Positions 9,074 to 17,303 of a stretch of DNA of 64,000 nucleotides are shown in pieces. The notes beneath the pieces are model-generated. The model was not told the origin of the DNA. It did not search any database and worked only from the letters and a program-made list of their open reading frames with translations. Numbering within the stretch: position 1 is the first letter of the stretch; every line of letters starts with the position of its first letter. This DNA comes from Microbacterium sp. LWH11-1.2 (GTDB taxonomy: Bacteria; Actinomycetota; Actinomycetes; Actinomycetales; Microbacteriaceae): the NCBI RefSeq assembly GCF_038397745.1, contig NZ_CP151636.1, positions 1,984,001-2,048,000 of the forward strand, written 5' to 3'. Both the position numbers and the translations under genes were made by a program.

Positions 9074-9715
9074 TCAGGCCAGGTCGACGATCCGGTCGTT
9101 GAGCTCGGCGGCATCCGAGTCCCACAGCGCGACGATCGCCGGCGCGAGCGCGGCCGGATCGAGAGCCTTCGCGCGGAAGGCGACGGATGCTGCGCGCAGC
9201 GGCTCGTCCGCATCCCGCGCGGCCTTCGCGTACCCCTGCGCGACCGCGCGGGTCCACGCCTCGCTCGCCGCCTTCACGGCCGCGTAGTTCGCCCCGCCGG
9301 CGAGCGGTCGAGCCACCGCTGTCGCGGAGACCATCGCGAATCGCCCGGCATCCGATGCGCGCAGCGCTCCGTCGAAGGCGCGGCTCGTCGCACGCACCGC
9401 CTCGAGTGCGGGCAGCAGGGCACGGAAGTCATCGTCGGACTGCCCGGCGAGCCCGCCGCCGCCGCGCCAGCCCCCGACGAGCGAGATCACGCCGTCCACG
9501 GGACCGAGGCGCGCAGCGAGAGCGGTCATGTCGTCGAGCGATGTCGCGTCGGCGACCTCGACCTCGGCACCGGCATCCTTCAGCGGCTGAAGTCGCTCGA
9601 CCGAGCGGCCCGTGGCGACGACGCGCGCGCCGGCGTCGACCAGAGCCCGTGCGAGGGCGAGGCCGGAGGCGCTGGTCGCTCCGGCGAGGACGATGGTGCG
9701 GTCGATGACGGTCAT
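9074..9715 (-). CDS. Short SDR-family oxidoreductase
   Basis: 213 residues, short for a classical SDR (about 250). It keeps a modified dinucleotide loop, AGATSASGLALARAL, where the usual TGxxxGxG has become AGATSASG, and a YAAVK active-site motif. The C-terminal substrate-cap region seems reduced. No ribosome site or clear -10 was seen at the start. It lies downstream of the DUF6421 gene on the same strand, separated by a hairpin with duplicated arms, so it may or may not share that transcript. Substrate unknown. Confidence 0.78.
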   Translation of the reverse strand: MTVIDRTIVLAGATSASGLALARALVDAGARVVATGRSVERLQPLKDAGAEVEVADATSLDDMTALAARLGPVDGVISLVGGWRGGGGLAGQSDDDFRALLPALEAVRATSRAFDGALRASDAGRFAMVSATAVARPLAGGANYAAVKAASEAWTRAVAQGYAKAARDADEPLRAASVAFRAKALDPAALAPAIVALWDSDAAELNDRIVDLA

Positions 9716-9740
9716 GTTCTCAACTTTCGCGGATGAGGCG

Positions 9741-9799
9741 AACTTCTGCGGCCGATCCGGCCCGGAATGGCCGCAGAAGTTCGGAATGGCCGCAGAAGT
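9741..9799. repeat. Hairpin with a duplicated right arm between DUF6421 and SDR genes
   Basis: AACTTCTGCGGCC at 9741-9753 pairs perfectly with GGCCGCAGAAGTT at 9769-9781 (13 bp, 15-nt loop). The right arm is repeated at 9788-9799, so the left arm could pair with either copy. It follows the 3' end of the minus-strand DUF6421 gene and precedes the SDR start. There is no T-run on the minus strand, so it may be a weak terminator or an operator. Confidence 0.6.
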
Positions 9800-9809
9800 C
9801 GGCGGCGGA

Positions 9810-11294
9810 TCAGTCGTCGGTGCCGCGGATGCCGACCGTCGACTCGATCACGGGCTTCATCTTCTTGTCGAGGGCCTCGAAGAACATCGACAGCGGGAAC
9901 TCGTCGTCCAGCACGGCGTCGGTGTAGCCCTTCGGGGCTCCGGAGAGGATCTCGTCCGAGAGCCCGCGGGCCCAGTTCGACGCCGGGTGCGGCGTGAGCA
10001 CGCTGCGGACCAGGTCGTAGGCCGCGAGCCAGTGCGCGGTCTTCGGACGGTCGATCGAGCGCCAGTAGAGCTCGTCGATCGCGTCGCCCAGAGCGACGAC
10101 CGCATCGGGGACAGCGTCCCAGTCGAATGCGAGGGCCGTGTCGGTCCAGTGCAGCACGCCGCGCTGGTGCAGCCAGGCGAACAGCAGCTGGCCACCGAGG
10201 CCGTCGTAGTTGCGCACGCGCGAGCCCGTGATCGCGAACCGGAAGATGCGGTCGAAGATCACGGCGTACTGCACGAGACCGGCCTGGTCGAGCGTCTCCT
10301 GCTCGATCGCGGTGAGGTCCTCGCCGGCCGATGCGCGGGCGGCGAGCGACCGCTCGATCTTCACCGACTCGCGGAAGGCGGTCAGGTCGCAGCGCAGCTC
10401 CTCGAGCGAGTAGAGGAAGAACGGCATCCGCTGCTTGATCATGAACGGGTCGAACGGCAGGTCGCCGCGCATGTGCGTGCGGTCGTGGATGATGTCCCAC
10501 ATCACGAACGCGCGCTCGGTCAGCGCCTGGTCGTCGAGCATCGCGGCGGCGCGCTCCGGCAGGTCGAGCTTCGTGATCTCGGCGGCGGCACGGGTCACGC
10601 GCCGGTAGCGCGCGGCCTCGCGGTCCTGGAAGATCGCACCCCAGGTGAAGGACGGGATCTTGCGCATGGCGACGGTCTCGGGGAAGAGCACGGCCGAGTT
10701 CGTGTCGTAGCCGGGGGTGAAGTCCACGAGGCGCAGCGAGACGAACAGCTTGTTGCCGTAGTCGCCGGCTTCGAGGTCGGCGATGAACTCCGGCCAGATG
10801 GTCTCGACGATGAGCGCCTCGACGAGGCGGTCGCTGGAACCGTTCTGCGTGTACATCGGGAAGACCACGAGGTGGCGGATGCCGTCGACGCGGTGCTGCT
10901 GCGGCTGGAAGGCCACGAGCGAGTCGAGGAAGTCCGGCACTCCGAAGCCCTCCGACGCCCAGCGGTCGAAGTCGACGATCGAGGCGGCCAGGTAGTCGGC
11001 GTCGTGCGGGAACACGGGAGCCAGAGCGCGGATGCCGGCGGTGATGGCCGCGACGAGCTCGGTGGCCTTCCCGTGGACGGCCGAGTCGGTCGATGCCTCC
11101 GGGATCGAACCGTCCTTGACCTGCAGCTCGCGGATCGCGATCGCGGCATCCTTCAACTGCGCCCAGGCGGCGGAGTCCTCGACGCCCTCCGATGCAGAGT
11201 GCGCCTGCACTGAGCCTGTCGAAGTGTCCTCGACGACCTCGGGTTCGCCGACGATGGCCTGTGCAGCGGAGCTGTTGGCGGAAATGATGGACAT
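9810..11294 (-). CDS. DUF6421 family protein
   Basis: 494 residues, cytosolic, no signal peptide or membrane span. The central HDRTHMRGDLPFDPF segment, rich in His, Asp and Arg, looks like a possible active or metal site, but no function is known for this actinobacterial family. The first 45 residues are low-complexity and contain a REP-like sequence translated in frame (see the repeat at 11208-11226), so the N-terminus is probably variable. It is divergent from an Lrp/AsnC regulator, with a perfect 11-bp dyad in the shared intergenic region, and is likely a target of that regulator. Confidence 0.75.
   Translation of the reverse strand: MSIISANSSAAQAIVGEPEVVEDTSTGSVQAHSASEGVEDSAAWAQLKDAAIAIRELQVKDGSIPEASTDSAVHGKATELVAAITAGIRALAPVFPHDADYLAASIVDFDRWASEGFGVPDFLDSLVAFQPQQHRVDGIRHLVVFPMYTQNGSSDRLVEALIVETIWPEFIADLEAGDYGNKLFVSLRLVDFTPGYDTNSAVLFPETVAMRKIPSFTWGAIFQDREAARYRRVTRAAAEITKLDLPERAAAMLDDQALTERAFVMWDIIHDRTHMRGDLPFDPFMIKQRMPFFLYSLEELRCDLTAFRESVKIERSLAARASAGEDLTAIEQETLDQAGLVQYAVIFDRIFRFAITGSRVRNYDGLGGQLLFAWLHQRGVLHWTDTALAFDWDAVPDAVVALGDAIDELYWRSIDRPKTAHWLAAYDLVRSVLTPHPASNWARGLSDEILSGAPKGYTDAVLDDEFPLSMFFEALDKKMKPVIESTVGIRGTDD
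11208..11226. repeat. REP-like element inside the DUF6421 coding region
   Basis: CACTGAGCCTGTCGAAGTG has the core of the common actinobacterial intergenic repeat (CTTCGACAGGCTCAG) and ends that are inverted (CACT/AGTG). Here it is read in frame as part of the poorly conserved N-terminus of the DUF6421 protein. The same core recurs in the array at 13592-13780. Confidence 0.7.
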
Positions 11295-11320
11295 CGGGAC
11301 CTCCGATCCTGAGGAATGCC

Positions 11321-11344
11321 GGAAACTTTCCGGTCATAACGGAA
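11321..11344. promoter_or_regulatory. Putative Lrp-type operator in the DUF6421/Lrp divergent region
   Basis: GGAAACTTTCC at 11321-11331 is a perfect dyad, and the overlapping TTCCG...CGGAA (11328-11344) forms a second inverted repeat. They lie between the start of DUF6421 and the -10 box TAATCT (11354-11359) of the regulator. Location and symmetry suggest binding of the adjacent Lrp/AsnC protein; this is inferred. Confidence 0.5.
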
Positions 11345-11366
11345 TACTGACGATAATCTTACATCC

Positions 11367-11825
11367 ATGGATGATTCTGTCGACCGCGCGATCGTCGCGG
11401 AGATCGCCCGCGACGGCCGGGCCACGCTGTCCCAGCTGTCCGAGGCGATCGGTCTCTCGGTCTCTGCCGTGCAGTCGCGACTGCGTCGCCTCGAGACGCG
11501 CGGCGTGATCTCCGGCTACCGTGCCATCCTCGATCCCGAACTGGTGGGCACGCCGCTGTCCGCGTTCATCGAGATCACGCCCCTCGACCCGGCGCAGCCC
11601 GACAACGCCCCCGAACTGCTCGAGCACCTCGACGCGATCGAGGCATGCCACTCGATCGCGGGCGATGCCAGCTACATGCTGTTCGTGCGCGTCGCCTCGC
11701 CGCGCGCGCTCGAGGAACTGGTGCGCGACGTGCGCACGGCGGCGAACGTCAGCACCCGGACCACGGTCGTCCTGCAGACGTACTACGAGCACCGGCCGAT
11801 CATCCCGCTCGCCACCGAGGCGTAG
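11367..11825 (+). CDS. Lrp/AsnC family transcriptional regulator
   Basis: 152 residues: an N-terminal winged helix-turn-helix (DGRATLSQLSEAIGLSVSAVQSRLRRLE, about 15-45) followed by a RAM/AsnC effector domain with the typical IAGDASYMLFVRV strand. The start is 7 nt downstream of TAATCT, so the transcript is probably leaderless. These proteins form octamers that sense amino acids or related metabolites. Divergent transcription from DUF6421 with dyad sequences between them suggests local control of that gene. Confidence 0.88.
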   Translation: MDDSVDRAIVAEIARDGRATLSQLSEAIGLSVSAVQSRLRRLETRGVISGYRAILDPELVGTPLSAFIEITPLDPAQPDNAPELLEHLDAIEACHSIAGDASYMLFVRVASPRALEELVRDVRTAANVSTRTTVVLQTYYEHRPIIPLATEA

Positions 11826-11849
11826 CCGCCCGGGAAACTTCCGCCCGCC

Positions 11850-12875
11850 TCAGAGCACCGCGCCGACCATGGCCTCGCCGAGGGGTGAGCGCAGGTGCAG
11901 CATCCGTGCGCCGTCGCGCTCGCTGGCGATCAGCCCGGCCTCGCGGAGCACGGTGAGATGATGCGAGGCCGTCGACGCCGCGATCCCGGCCTCCCTGGCG
12001 ACCTGCGAGGTCGTGCGCGCGGTCCCCGCGCGGAGCAGGATGCCGGCCCTCGCGGGGCCGAGCAGGGCGCCCAGAGCATCCGCGATCTCGGTCTCGTCTC
12101 GTGCCCAGCCCGCGGTCACGCCGCGCGCCGGGTAGAACAGGGTCGGCTGCGCCGGCGGCTCGGTGAGCACCATGCACCCCCACGACGACAGGACCGACGG
12201 CACGAGCACCAGCCCGCTGCCGTGGCAGTCGACCTGCTCGCTGTGCCGACGGAGCGAGACCCGCACGGCGTCTGCGCCCCAGCTCACCTGCGGGTGGAGG
12301 GCTCCGGCCATGCGCGCGATGCCCGCCGTCGCGATCGTGCGGGATCGCACCGCGACGTCGGCGCGCAGCAGACGCTCGAGCTGCGGCCACACCGGCGCGA
12401 GCGCGGCATCCCACACCTCCGACCAGGCGTCGGCGATCATGCGCCGAGCGCGAGCGGGATCGTGCTGCATCTCGCGCAGCGCCCGCTGCCGCGCGCCGGT
12501 CGAACGGAGCACCATCTTGCCGAAGTCCACGCGCATCCCCTCGAGCGGGGCATCGCGCAGGGCGGCCAGCTCGGCCTCCGGGGTCATCTCCCAGTGCGGA
12601 GCAGCGGTGAGGAAGTCGGGCAGATACCCGTCGCCGCCGATCACCGCCACGAGCAGGCCGAAGGCGTCATGCGGGAGGCGGTCGCGGACGACGCGGAGCC
12701 ACCCCCACTGCAGCGGGTGCTGCTCGGGTCGCAGCAGCACCCGCACGGCGTGGGCCAGTTCGTGTCCGGGGGAGATCCCGAACCGCACCGCCTGGATGTC
12801 TCCTGGGCTCAGGTGGAACTCGACCCGGTGATCCGGATGCTCGACACCCTCGACCGGCACGCTGTTTCGATCCAC
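11850..12875 (-). CDS. ArsR-type helix-turn-helix regulator with large N-terminal DUF5937-like domain
   Basis: 341 residues. The DNA-binding part is C-terminal (about 265-340: ARTTSQVAREAGIAASTASHHLTVLREAGLIASERDG), a typical ArsR winged helix. The first 250 residues match the layout of DUF5937-type regulators and probably sense a ligand. GTG 12875 is 6 nt from TAGAGT (12887-12882), indicating leaderless transcription. It is divergent from a cupin gene only 45 bp away, so it probably regulates the cupin-DUF4287 pair and itself. No cysteine pair typical of metal-sensing ArsR proteins stands out. Confidence 0.8.
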   Translation of the reverse strand: MDRNSVPVEGVEHPDHRVEFHLSPGDIQAVRFGISPGHELAHAVRVLLRPEQHPLQWGWLRVVRDRLPHDAFGLLVAVIGGDGYLPDFLTAAPHWEMTPEAELAALRDAPLEGMRVDFGKMVLRSTGARQRALREMQHDPARARRMIADAWSEVWDAALAPVWPQLERLLRADVAVRSRTIATAGIARMAGALHPQVSWGADAVRVSLRRHSEQVDCHGSGLVLVPSVLSSWGCMVLTEPPAQPTLFYPARGVTAGWARDETEIADALGALLGPARAGILLRAGTARTTSQVAREAGIAASTASHHLTVLREAGLIASERDGARMLHLRSPLGEAMVGAVL

Positions 12876-12920
12876 ATCGAAACTCTAGGGTGGGCTCCGA
12901 TGGCTGTCGAGACTGGAGCC

Positions 12921-13286
12921 ATGAACAGCACAGAACTCCTCCCCGAAGGAATCATCGCCGCTGCTGACATCCGTATCGGCACCGGTCGCAGCCGCCGGTT
13001 CGTCGGCGCCGAGCACGGCGCAGCCGTCTCGTACTTCTATGTCGAGAATCAGCCGGGCGAGGGCCCGGGCCTGCACTGGCATCCCTATCCTGAGACCTGG
13101 GTCGTGCTCGAGGGCACCGCTCGCATCACCGTCGGCGACGACACCTTCGTCGCGGGCGCCGGAGACACCGCCACCGGTCCCGCGTTCACACCGCACTGCT
13201 TCACGAACGTCGGGGACGGCGTCCTGAAGATCATCGGCATCCACGCATCCGCCACCATCATCCAGACGTTCCTCGACGAGGACTGA
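12921..13286 (+). CDS. Small single-domain cupin protein
   Basis: 121 residues forming one cupin barrel. Motif 1 is present as PGLHWHPYPETWVVLEGTARITVG (two His, Glu) and motif 2 as TPHCFTNVGDG. The metal-binding set His-His-Glu-His is complete, so a metal-dependent or sugar/metabolite-binding role is possible. An in-frame ATG at 12900, 8 nt after TAGGGT, would add seven residues; ATG 12921 has a GGAG site. It stands first in a pair with DUF4287 and opposite an ArsR regulator. Confidence 0.8.
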   Translation: MNSTELLPEGIIAAADIRIGTGRSRRFVGAEHGAAVSYFYVENQPGEGPGLHWHPYPETWVVLEGTARITVGDDTFVAGAGDTATGPAFTPHCFTNVGDGVLKIIGIHASATIIQTFLDED

Positions 13287-13300
13287 CACCAGGAGCCCCC

Positions 13301-13591
13301 ATGTCCTTCCAGGCATACCTCGACAAGGTCGAGACCCAGACCGGCCTCACCCCGCGGCAGTTCATCGCTCTCGCGAAGGAGCAGGGCTTCGACGAGACCA
13401 CCAAGTCCACCGTCGTCCTGAACTGGCTCAAAGAGGAGTACAGCCTCGGGCACGGACACGCGCAGGCGATGGTCCACGTGATCCTCAAGGGGCCGAAGAT
13501 CAGCGACAAGCACGTCGGCAAGGGCGGCGCGCACGGAGACAAGTCCGACACGCTCTGGCTCGACGGCAAGGACAGCAACCCGAATCCCTGA
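13301..13591 (+). CDS. DUF4287 domain-containing protein
   Basis: 96 residues, soluble. Nearly the whole length is the small helical DUF4287 domain (FQAYLDKVETQTGLTPRQFI to QAMVHVI), which is of unknown function and often found in actinobacteria. AGGAG precedes the start. It follows the cupin gene by 14 bp and is presumably cotranscribed with it. The C-terminal 30 residues are a charged, Gly- and Lys-rich tail. Confidence 0.82.
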   Translation: MSFQAYLDKVETQTGLTPRQFIALAKEQGFDETTKSTVVLNWLKEEYSLGHGHAQAMVHVILKGPKISDKHVGKGGAHGDKSDTLWLDGKDSNPNP

Positions 13592-13790
13592 CGCTTCGAC
13601 GGGCTCAGCGACCCAGCGATGCTTCGACAGGCTCAGCGACCCAGCGGCTCAGCGACCCCGCGACGCTTCGACGGGCTCAGCGACCCAGCGACGCTTCGAC
13701 CCAGCGGCTCACCGACCCAGCGACGCTTCGACCCAGCGGCTCAGCGACCCAGCGAGTGGGTCCCTGAGCTGGTCGAAGGGCCCGCATCGG
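13592..13790. repeat. Array of REP-like repeats (CTTCGACRGGCTCAGCGACCC family)
   Basis: About eight full or partial copies of GACGCTTCGAC-GGGCTCAGCGACCCAGC-like units follow each other between DUF4287 and menA. The array ends with GGGTCCCTGAGC-TGGTCGAAGGG, an inverted copy that can fold back on the others. Such elements are frequent between genes in Microbacteriaceae and may act as transcription or mRNA-stability boundaries. An open frame runs through them but is not a gene. Confidence 0.8.
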
Positions 13791-13812
13791 TGCGGCCAGT
13801 AGGATTCCCTGC

Positions 13813-14808
13813 GTGGCAGCATCCTCACAGCGCAAGAAGAAGAGCACGGGCGCGAAGCGCACCCCGGCCCGCACGAGCGGCAACCCGGCGAAGCGCAGCG
13901 GCAACCCCGCGAAGCGCCCGGTGATCGAAGCGGGCCCCGTCACGGCGTCCGACTGGATCGGCGCTGCGCGCCTGCGGACCCTGCCGCTCGCGGTGGCTCC
14001 CGTGGTCATCGGCACCGGAGCCGCGCGCAGCACCGGACCGGAGTTCCACTGGGTCATCGCGCTCGCCTGCCTCGCCGTCGCCGTGCTGCTGCAGATCGGC
14101 GTGAACTTCACGAACGACTACAGCGACGGCATCCGCGGCACCGATGCGCACCGGGTCGGACCCGCGCGTCTCACCGCCTCGGGCCGGGTGAAGCCGCGCA
14201 CCGTGCTCATCATCGGACTGATCTTCTTCGCCCTCGCCGCCGCCGTCGGCGTCGCGATCGTGGTGCGGACGGGACAGTGGTGGATGCTCGCCATCGGCGC
14301 TGCCTGCATCGTCGCCGCCTGGTTCTACACCGGCGGCAAGCGCCCGTACGGGTACTACGGCCTCGGCGAGGTGTTCGTCTTCGTCTTCTTCGGGCTCGTC
14401 GCCACGCTCGGCACCACCTGGGTGCAGATCTTCGACCTGCCGCAGCAGGCGTGGCTCGGGGCGATCGCGGCCGGCCTTTTCGCGTGCGCGGTGCTGCTCG
14501 CCAACAACCTCCGCGACATCGATCAGGACCGCGAGGTCGGCAAGCGCACCCTGACGGTGCTGATCGGCCGTCGCGCGACCCAGGTGCTGTTCACGCTCTT
14601 CGTGCTCGCGCCGTTCGGAATCGCGGTGTTCCTCGCTCTGCTGTTCCCGATCGCCTGGATCGCGCTGCTCGCGCTGCTGGCGGGACTCCCGGCCATCCTG
14701 ATCGTGTGGACCTATCGTCAGCCGCGCGAGCTGGTGGTCGCCCTCGCGCTCACCTCGCTCACCGCGCTGCTGTATGCGGGCGCGCTGTTCTGGGCGTTCG
14801 TCGGCTGA
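13813..14808 (+). CDS. menA: 1,4-dihydroxy-2-naphthoate polyprenyltransferase
   Basis: 331 residues, an integral membrane UbiA-superfamily prenyltransferase that attaches the polyprenyl chain to DHNA, giving demethylmenaquinone. Both Asp-rich motifs are visible: NDYSDGIRGTD (about 101-111) and NLRDIDQDREVGKRTL (about 235-250). About eight to nine helices follow a basic 40-residue N-terminal extension with two GNPAKR repeats. GTG 13813 lies 7 nt after TAGGAT (13800-13805). Other menaquinone genes (menD, menF, menG, prenyl synthase) are at 52-58 kb. Confidence 0.93.
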   Translation: MAASSQRKKKSTGAKRTPARTSGNPAKRSGNPAKRPVIEAGPVTASDWIGAARLRTLPLAVAPVVIGTGAARSTGPEFHWVIALACLAVAVLLQIGVNFTNDYSDGIRGTDAHRVGPARLTASGRVKPRTVLIIGLIFFALAAAVGVAIVVRTGQWWMLAIGAACIVAAWFYTGGKRPYGYYGLGEVFVFVFFGLVATLGTTWVQIFDLPQQAWLGAIAAGLFACAVLLANNLRDIDQDREVGKRTLTVLIGRRATQVLFTLFVLAPFGIAVFLALLFPIAWIALLALLAGLPAILIVWTYRQPRELVVALALTSLTALLYAGALFWAFVG

Positions 14809-14940
14809 CGACGGCATCCGCCACTCGCCGAACCGGCCCCTGGGAAACGAACCCGCCCCTTGAGAGCGGATTCACGGGGCCCGTTCGCGCAGAGAGGGGT
14901 GGCTCGGCGGGCTCACGAAGAGGCCCAGAGCGAGCGAGCT

Positions 14941-15231
14941 TCAGGCCCTCGAGTCTCCGTCGATCGCCTCGTCCTCGGCTTCGGCGTCCGCGTCGGTCCG
15001 GGCGCCCGAGGTGCGGCTCTCGCGACGCTCGAGCAGGCGAGCGGAGGCATCGGTCAGGGGGGCGCGCAGGAACAGCATCGAGATGCTCACGCCGATGAGG
15101 GCCGAGAAGATCGCGGCGAGCCACCAGAACTCGCGGAAGATCGGGAAGAAGAACCAGAGGATCGCGAGCGGGACGAGGAACGCCAGCAGCCGCAGCACGG
15201 TGTAGACGAGGAAAGGGGCGGTCTTCTTCAC
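14941..15231 (-). CDS. DUF4229 domain-containing membrane protein
   Basis: 96 residues with two transmembrane helices (about 8-28 and 34-54) and an acidic, hydrophilic C-terminal tail. DUF4229 proteins are small actinobacterial membrane proteins often encoded next to menA; function unknown. GTG 15231 is 6 nt from TAGACT (15243-15238), so transcription is probably leaderless. It is convergent with menA. The 132 bp between the two genes holds no clear hairpin. Confidence 0.8.
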   Translation of the reverse strand: MKKTAPFLVYTVLRLLAFLVPLAILWFFFPIFREFWWLAAIFSALIGVSISMLFLRAPLTDASARLLERRESRTSGARTDADAEAEDEAIDGDSRA

Positions 15232-15272
15232 CCCGTCAGTCTACGTTCGCGCCCTATGAGCTCCCCGACCGC

Positions 15273-16178
15273 TCAGCCGTCGATGCCGAGGCCGGCGAAC
15301 GGGATGCCGCGCACCACGCGTCGCCACGGATGCTCGCCGAGCGACCAGAGGAGCCTCTCGTCCGGATCGAGCGCGAGGTCCTCGCAGCCGACAGGCAGGG
15401 AGACCGGGTCTCGCTCGAGTCGGTCGCGCGTGCCGCGCCAGAGGATGCCGGGGCGCAGCCGGTCCGACTGCGAGACGAAGTAGCGGTCTCCCCAGCGGAC
15501 GGCGCCCTGCATCGAGCGGATGCCGGGGGCGAAGCGCTCCGCCTCCTCGAATCGGTCGTCGTCGCCATCCGGGATGTCGAACTCGCCGATCCGGCCGCTG
15601 CCGTCGGTGCGGTACTCGCCGATGAGCACGCGGCGCAGCGGTTCGCCGTCGGCGTCGAAAACGCGGCCGAGGTAGGAGCACCGCAGATCCACCGGGTGCA
15701 CCCTGGTCCGCACCGCGACCAGCGCGGTCGCTCGCCAGCCGCGGCCGCGGGCTCCGGCCAGTCGCCGGGCGAGGGAGCCGCGCACGCGGCGGATGTCGGA
15801 GAGGTCGAACTCCCAGATGCCGCGACCGGTCGCCGCCACGAACAGGCGATCGTCGAACCAGGCGAGCCCGCCGGCGTGGATCTGCGCCGGCAGGAGCTCG
15901 CCGTCGTCGTCATCCACCGCGAGCAGCACGTCGAGGTGCCGTGACCGCTCCAGATCGACGAAGGCGACCCGGGAGGCGAGGTGATTCCTGGCACGGTCCT
16001 GGCGGAACCAGCTCACGGCGAGGGTGCGCCGCCCGCGCCAGAGGCCGAGATCGATGCCCTGCGGGTACCAGCGCTGAGTCCAGGACCGGGCGCTGAGCCA
16101 CCGCAGATCCACGGTGTCGCGCCGCTTCTGGCGCACGGGGCGCCAGGTCGATCCGAAGGGCCAGAGCATGCCGTCCAT
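15273..16178 (-). CDS. Unrecognised protein with propeller-like repeats
   Basis: 301 residues if it starts at ATG 16178; the frame is open further upstream through the antisense of the glycosyltransferase, which is not coding. No signal peptide or membrane span. Several stretches look like beta-propeller blades: GLAWFDDRLFVAATGRGIWE, SMQGAVRWGDRYFVSQS and CEDLALDPDERLLWSLGEHP each combine a short hydrophobic strand, a turn and a Trp-containing strand. Arg and Trp content is high. The function is unknown. It lies between DUF4229 and the divergent glycan operon; any link to that operon is only positional. Confidence 0.6.
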   Translation of the reverse strand: MDGMLWPFGSTWRPVRQKRRDTVDLRWLSARSWTQRWYPQGIDLGLWRGRRTLAVSWFRQDRARNHLASRVAFVDLERSRHLDVLLAVDDDDGELLPAQIHAGGLAWFDDRLFVAATGRGIWEFDLSDIRRVRGSLARRLAGARGRGWRATALVAVRTRVHPVDLRCSYLGRVFDADGEPLRRVLIGEYRTDGSGRIGEFDIPDGDDDRFEEAERFAPGIRSMQGAVRWGDRYFVSQSDRLRPGILWRGTRDRLERDPVSLPVGCEDLALDPDERLLWSLGEHPWRRVVRGIPFAGLGIDG

Positions 16179-16322
16179 CGTCGCCGATCGGAGACCGCGG
16201 CGCGAACTCGCCCGCGCGTGGCGCGGGGAGACCGCGCAGGACACCGCGCGTTCACCTGCGCGTCCCCGGTCGGCAACGAACGCCTGACACCATGCCTGAC
16301 ACCGCTCACCACCGGGAGATCC

Positions 16323-17303
16323 GTGCGCACACCCCTCGTCACCGTCATCCTGCCTGCCAAGGACGCCGGCGAGTACATCGGGACGACGCTCGAGACGCTC
16401 ACCCGCCAGTTCGCCGACCCGTCTGCGCTCAAGCTCGTCGCGATCGACGACGGATCCCGCGATGACACGGGGTCGATCATGCAGCGCTACGCGGAGCGCT
16501 TCGGGCGGGCCGAGCTCGTGCGCAATCCGCGGCCACGCGGGCTGGCGAGTGCGCGCAACCAGGGGCTGGCGCATGTCGAGGGAGAGGCCTTCTGCTTCCT
16601 CGACGGTGACGACTGGATGCAGCCGCGGCGCCTCGAGGTGCTCGCTTCGCGGCTCGGCGAACTCGGCTGCGACTTCCTCCGCACCGACCACGTCACGGTG
16701 ACCGCGGGCCGTCGCGCCCTGGTGCGCGCGCCGCATCCCTGGCGCGAGCAGGTCACACCGGCGCGGGAGGCGATCCTCCCCGAGAACGAGTCCACGATGG
16801 TCGACTACCCCTTCGCGTGGGCGGGCCTCTTCCACCGTCGGATCATCGACCGCGGCCTGGCCGCCTTCCCGCCCGGCCTGTTCACGGCGGAGGACCGTCC
16901 GTGGATCTGGCGACTGCACCTGCGGGCCGACAGCTTCGCCGTCGTCGACGCGCCCGCGCTGCTCTACCGGCGCGGTGTCACGACCTCGCTGACGCAGGTG
17001 CGGGATCGACGCCAGCTCGACTTCGCGAAGGCGATGCACCAGGTGCTCGACACCGTCGACACCGACCCTGAGGCCGACCGCTTCCGCGCGAAGGCCGTGT
17101 GGACCGCGCTCGCGCTGAGCTCCCACCACCTCGTGCGTTCCCGGAGGATGCGACCGGCGCTGCGTGCCGAGATGCGCGCCGGCATCCGCGACGTGCTGGC
17201 GAGGCTCCCCGATGCCGAGGTCGCCGCTGTGCTCGGACGCTTCGACGGCCCGCGTCGGCGCGTGCTCGCACGGGTGCTCCGGCAGGCGGGGAGGGCGTCG
17301 TGA
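16323..17303 (+). CDS. Family 2 glycosyltransferase
   Basis: 326 residues with a GT-A fold: TVILPAKDAGEYIGTTLETL near the N-terminus, the UDP-binding AIDDGSRDDT (about 42-51) and the DxD-like FLDGDDWMQPRR (about 93-104). The start is GTG 16323 with GGGAG about 5 nt upstream. Its stop overlaps the next start by 4 nt (GTGA). It opens the surface-glycan operon and probably makes a linkage or primer sugar transfer on the cytoplasmic side. Donor and acceptor are unknown. Confidence 0.87.
   Translation: MRTPLVTVILPAKDAGEYIGTTLETLTRQFADPSALKLVAIDDGSRDDTGSIMQRYAERFGRAELVRNPRPRGLASARNQGLAHVEGEAFCFLDGDDWMQPRRLEVLASRLGELGCDFLRTDHVTVTAGRRALVRAPHPWREQVTPAREAILPENESTMVDYPFAWAGLFHRRIIDRGLAAFPPGLFTAEDRPWIWRLHLRADSFAVVDAPALLYRRGVTTSLTQVRDRRQLDFAKAMHQVLDTVDTDPEADRFRAKAVWTALALSSHHLVRSRRMRPALRAEMRAGIRDVLARLPDAEVAAVLGRFDGPRRRVLARVLRQAGRAS

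Noticed and set aside
7486..9213. Long minus-strand open frame opposite the MFS gene
   Set aside because: Composition is that of antisense high-GC DNA (His, Arg, Asp and Glu-rich with no fold), while the plus-strand frame gives a clean 12-helix transporter.
13619..13924. Open frame through the REP array before menA
   Set aside because: It encodes repetitive Arg/Ser/Pro sequence and overlaps menA in another frame; the region is a repeat array.
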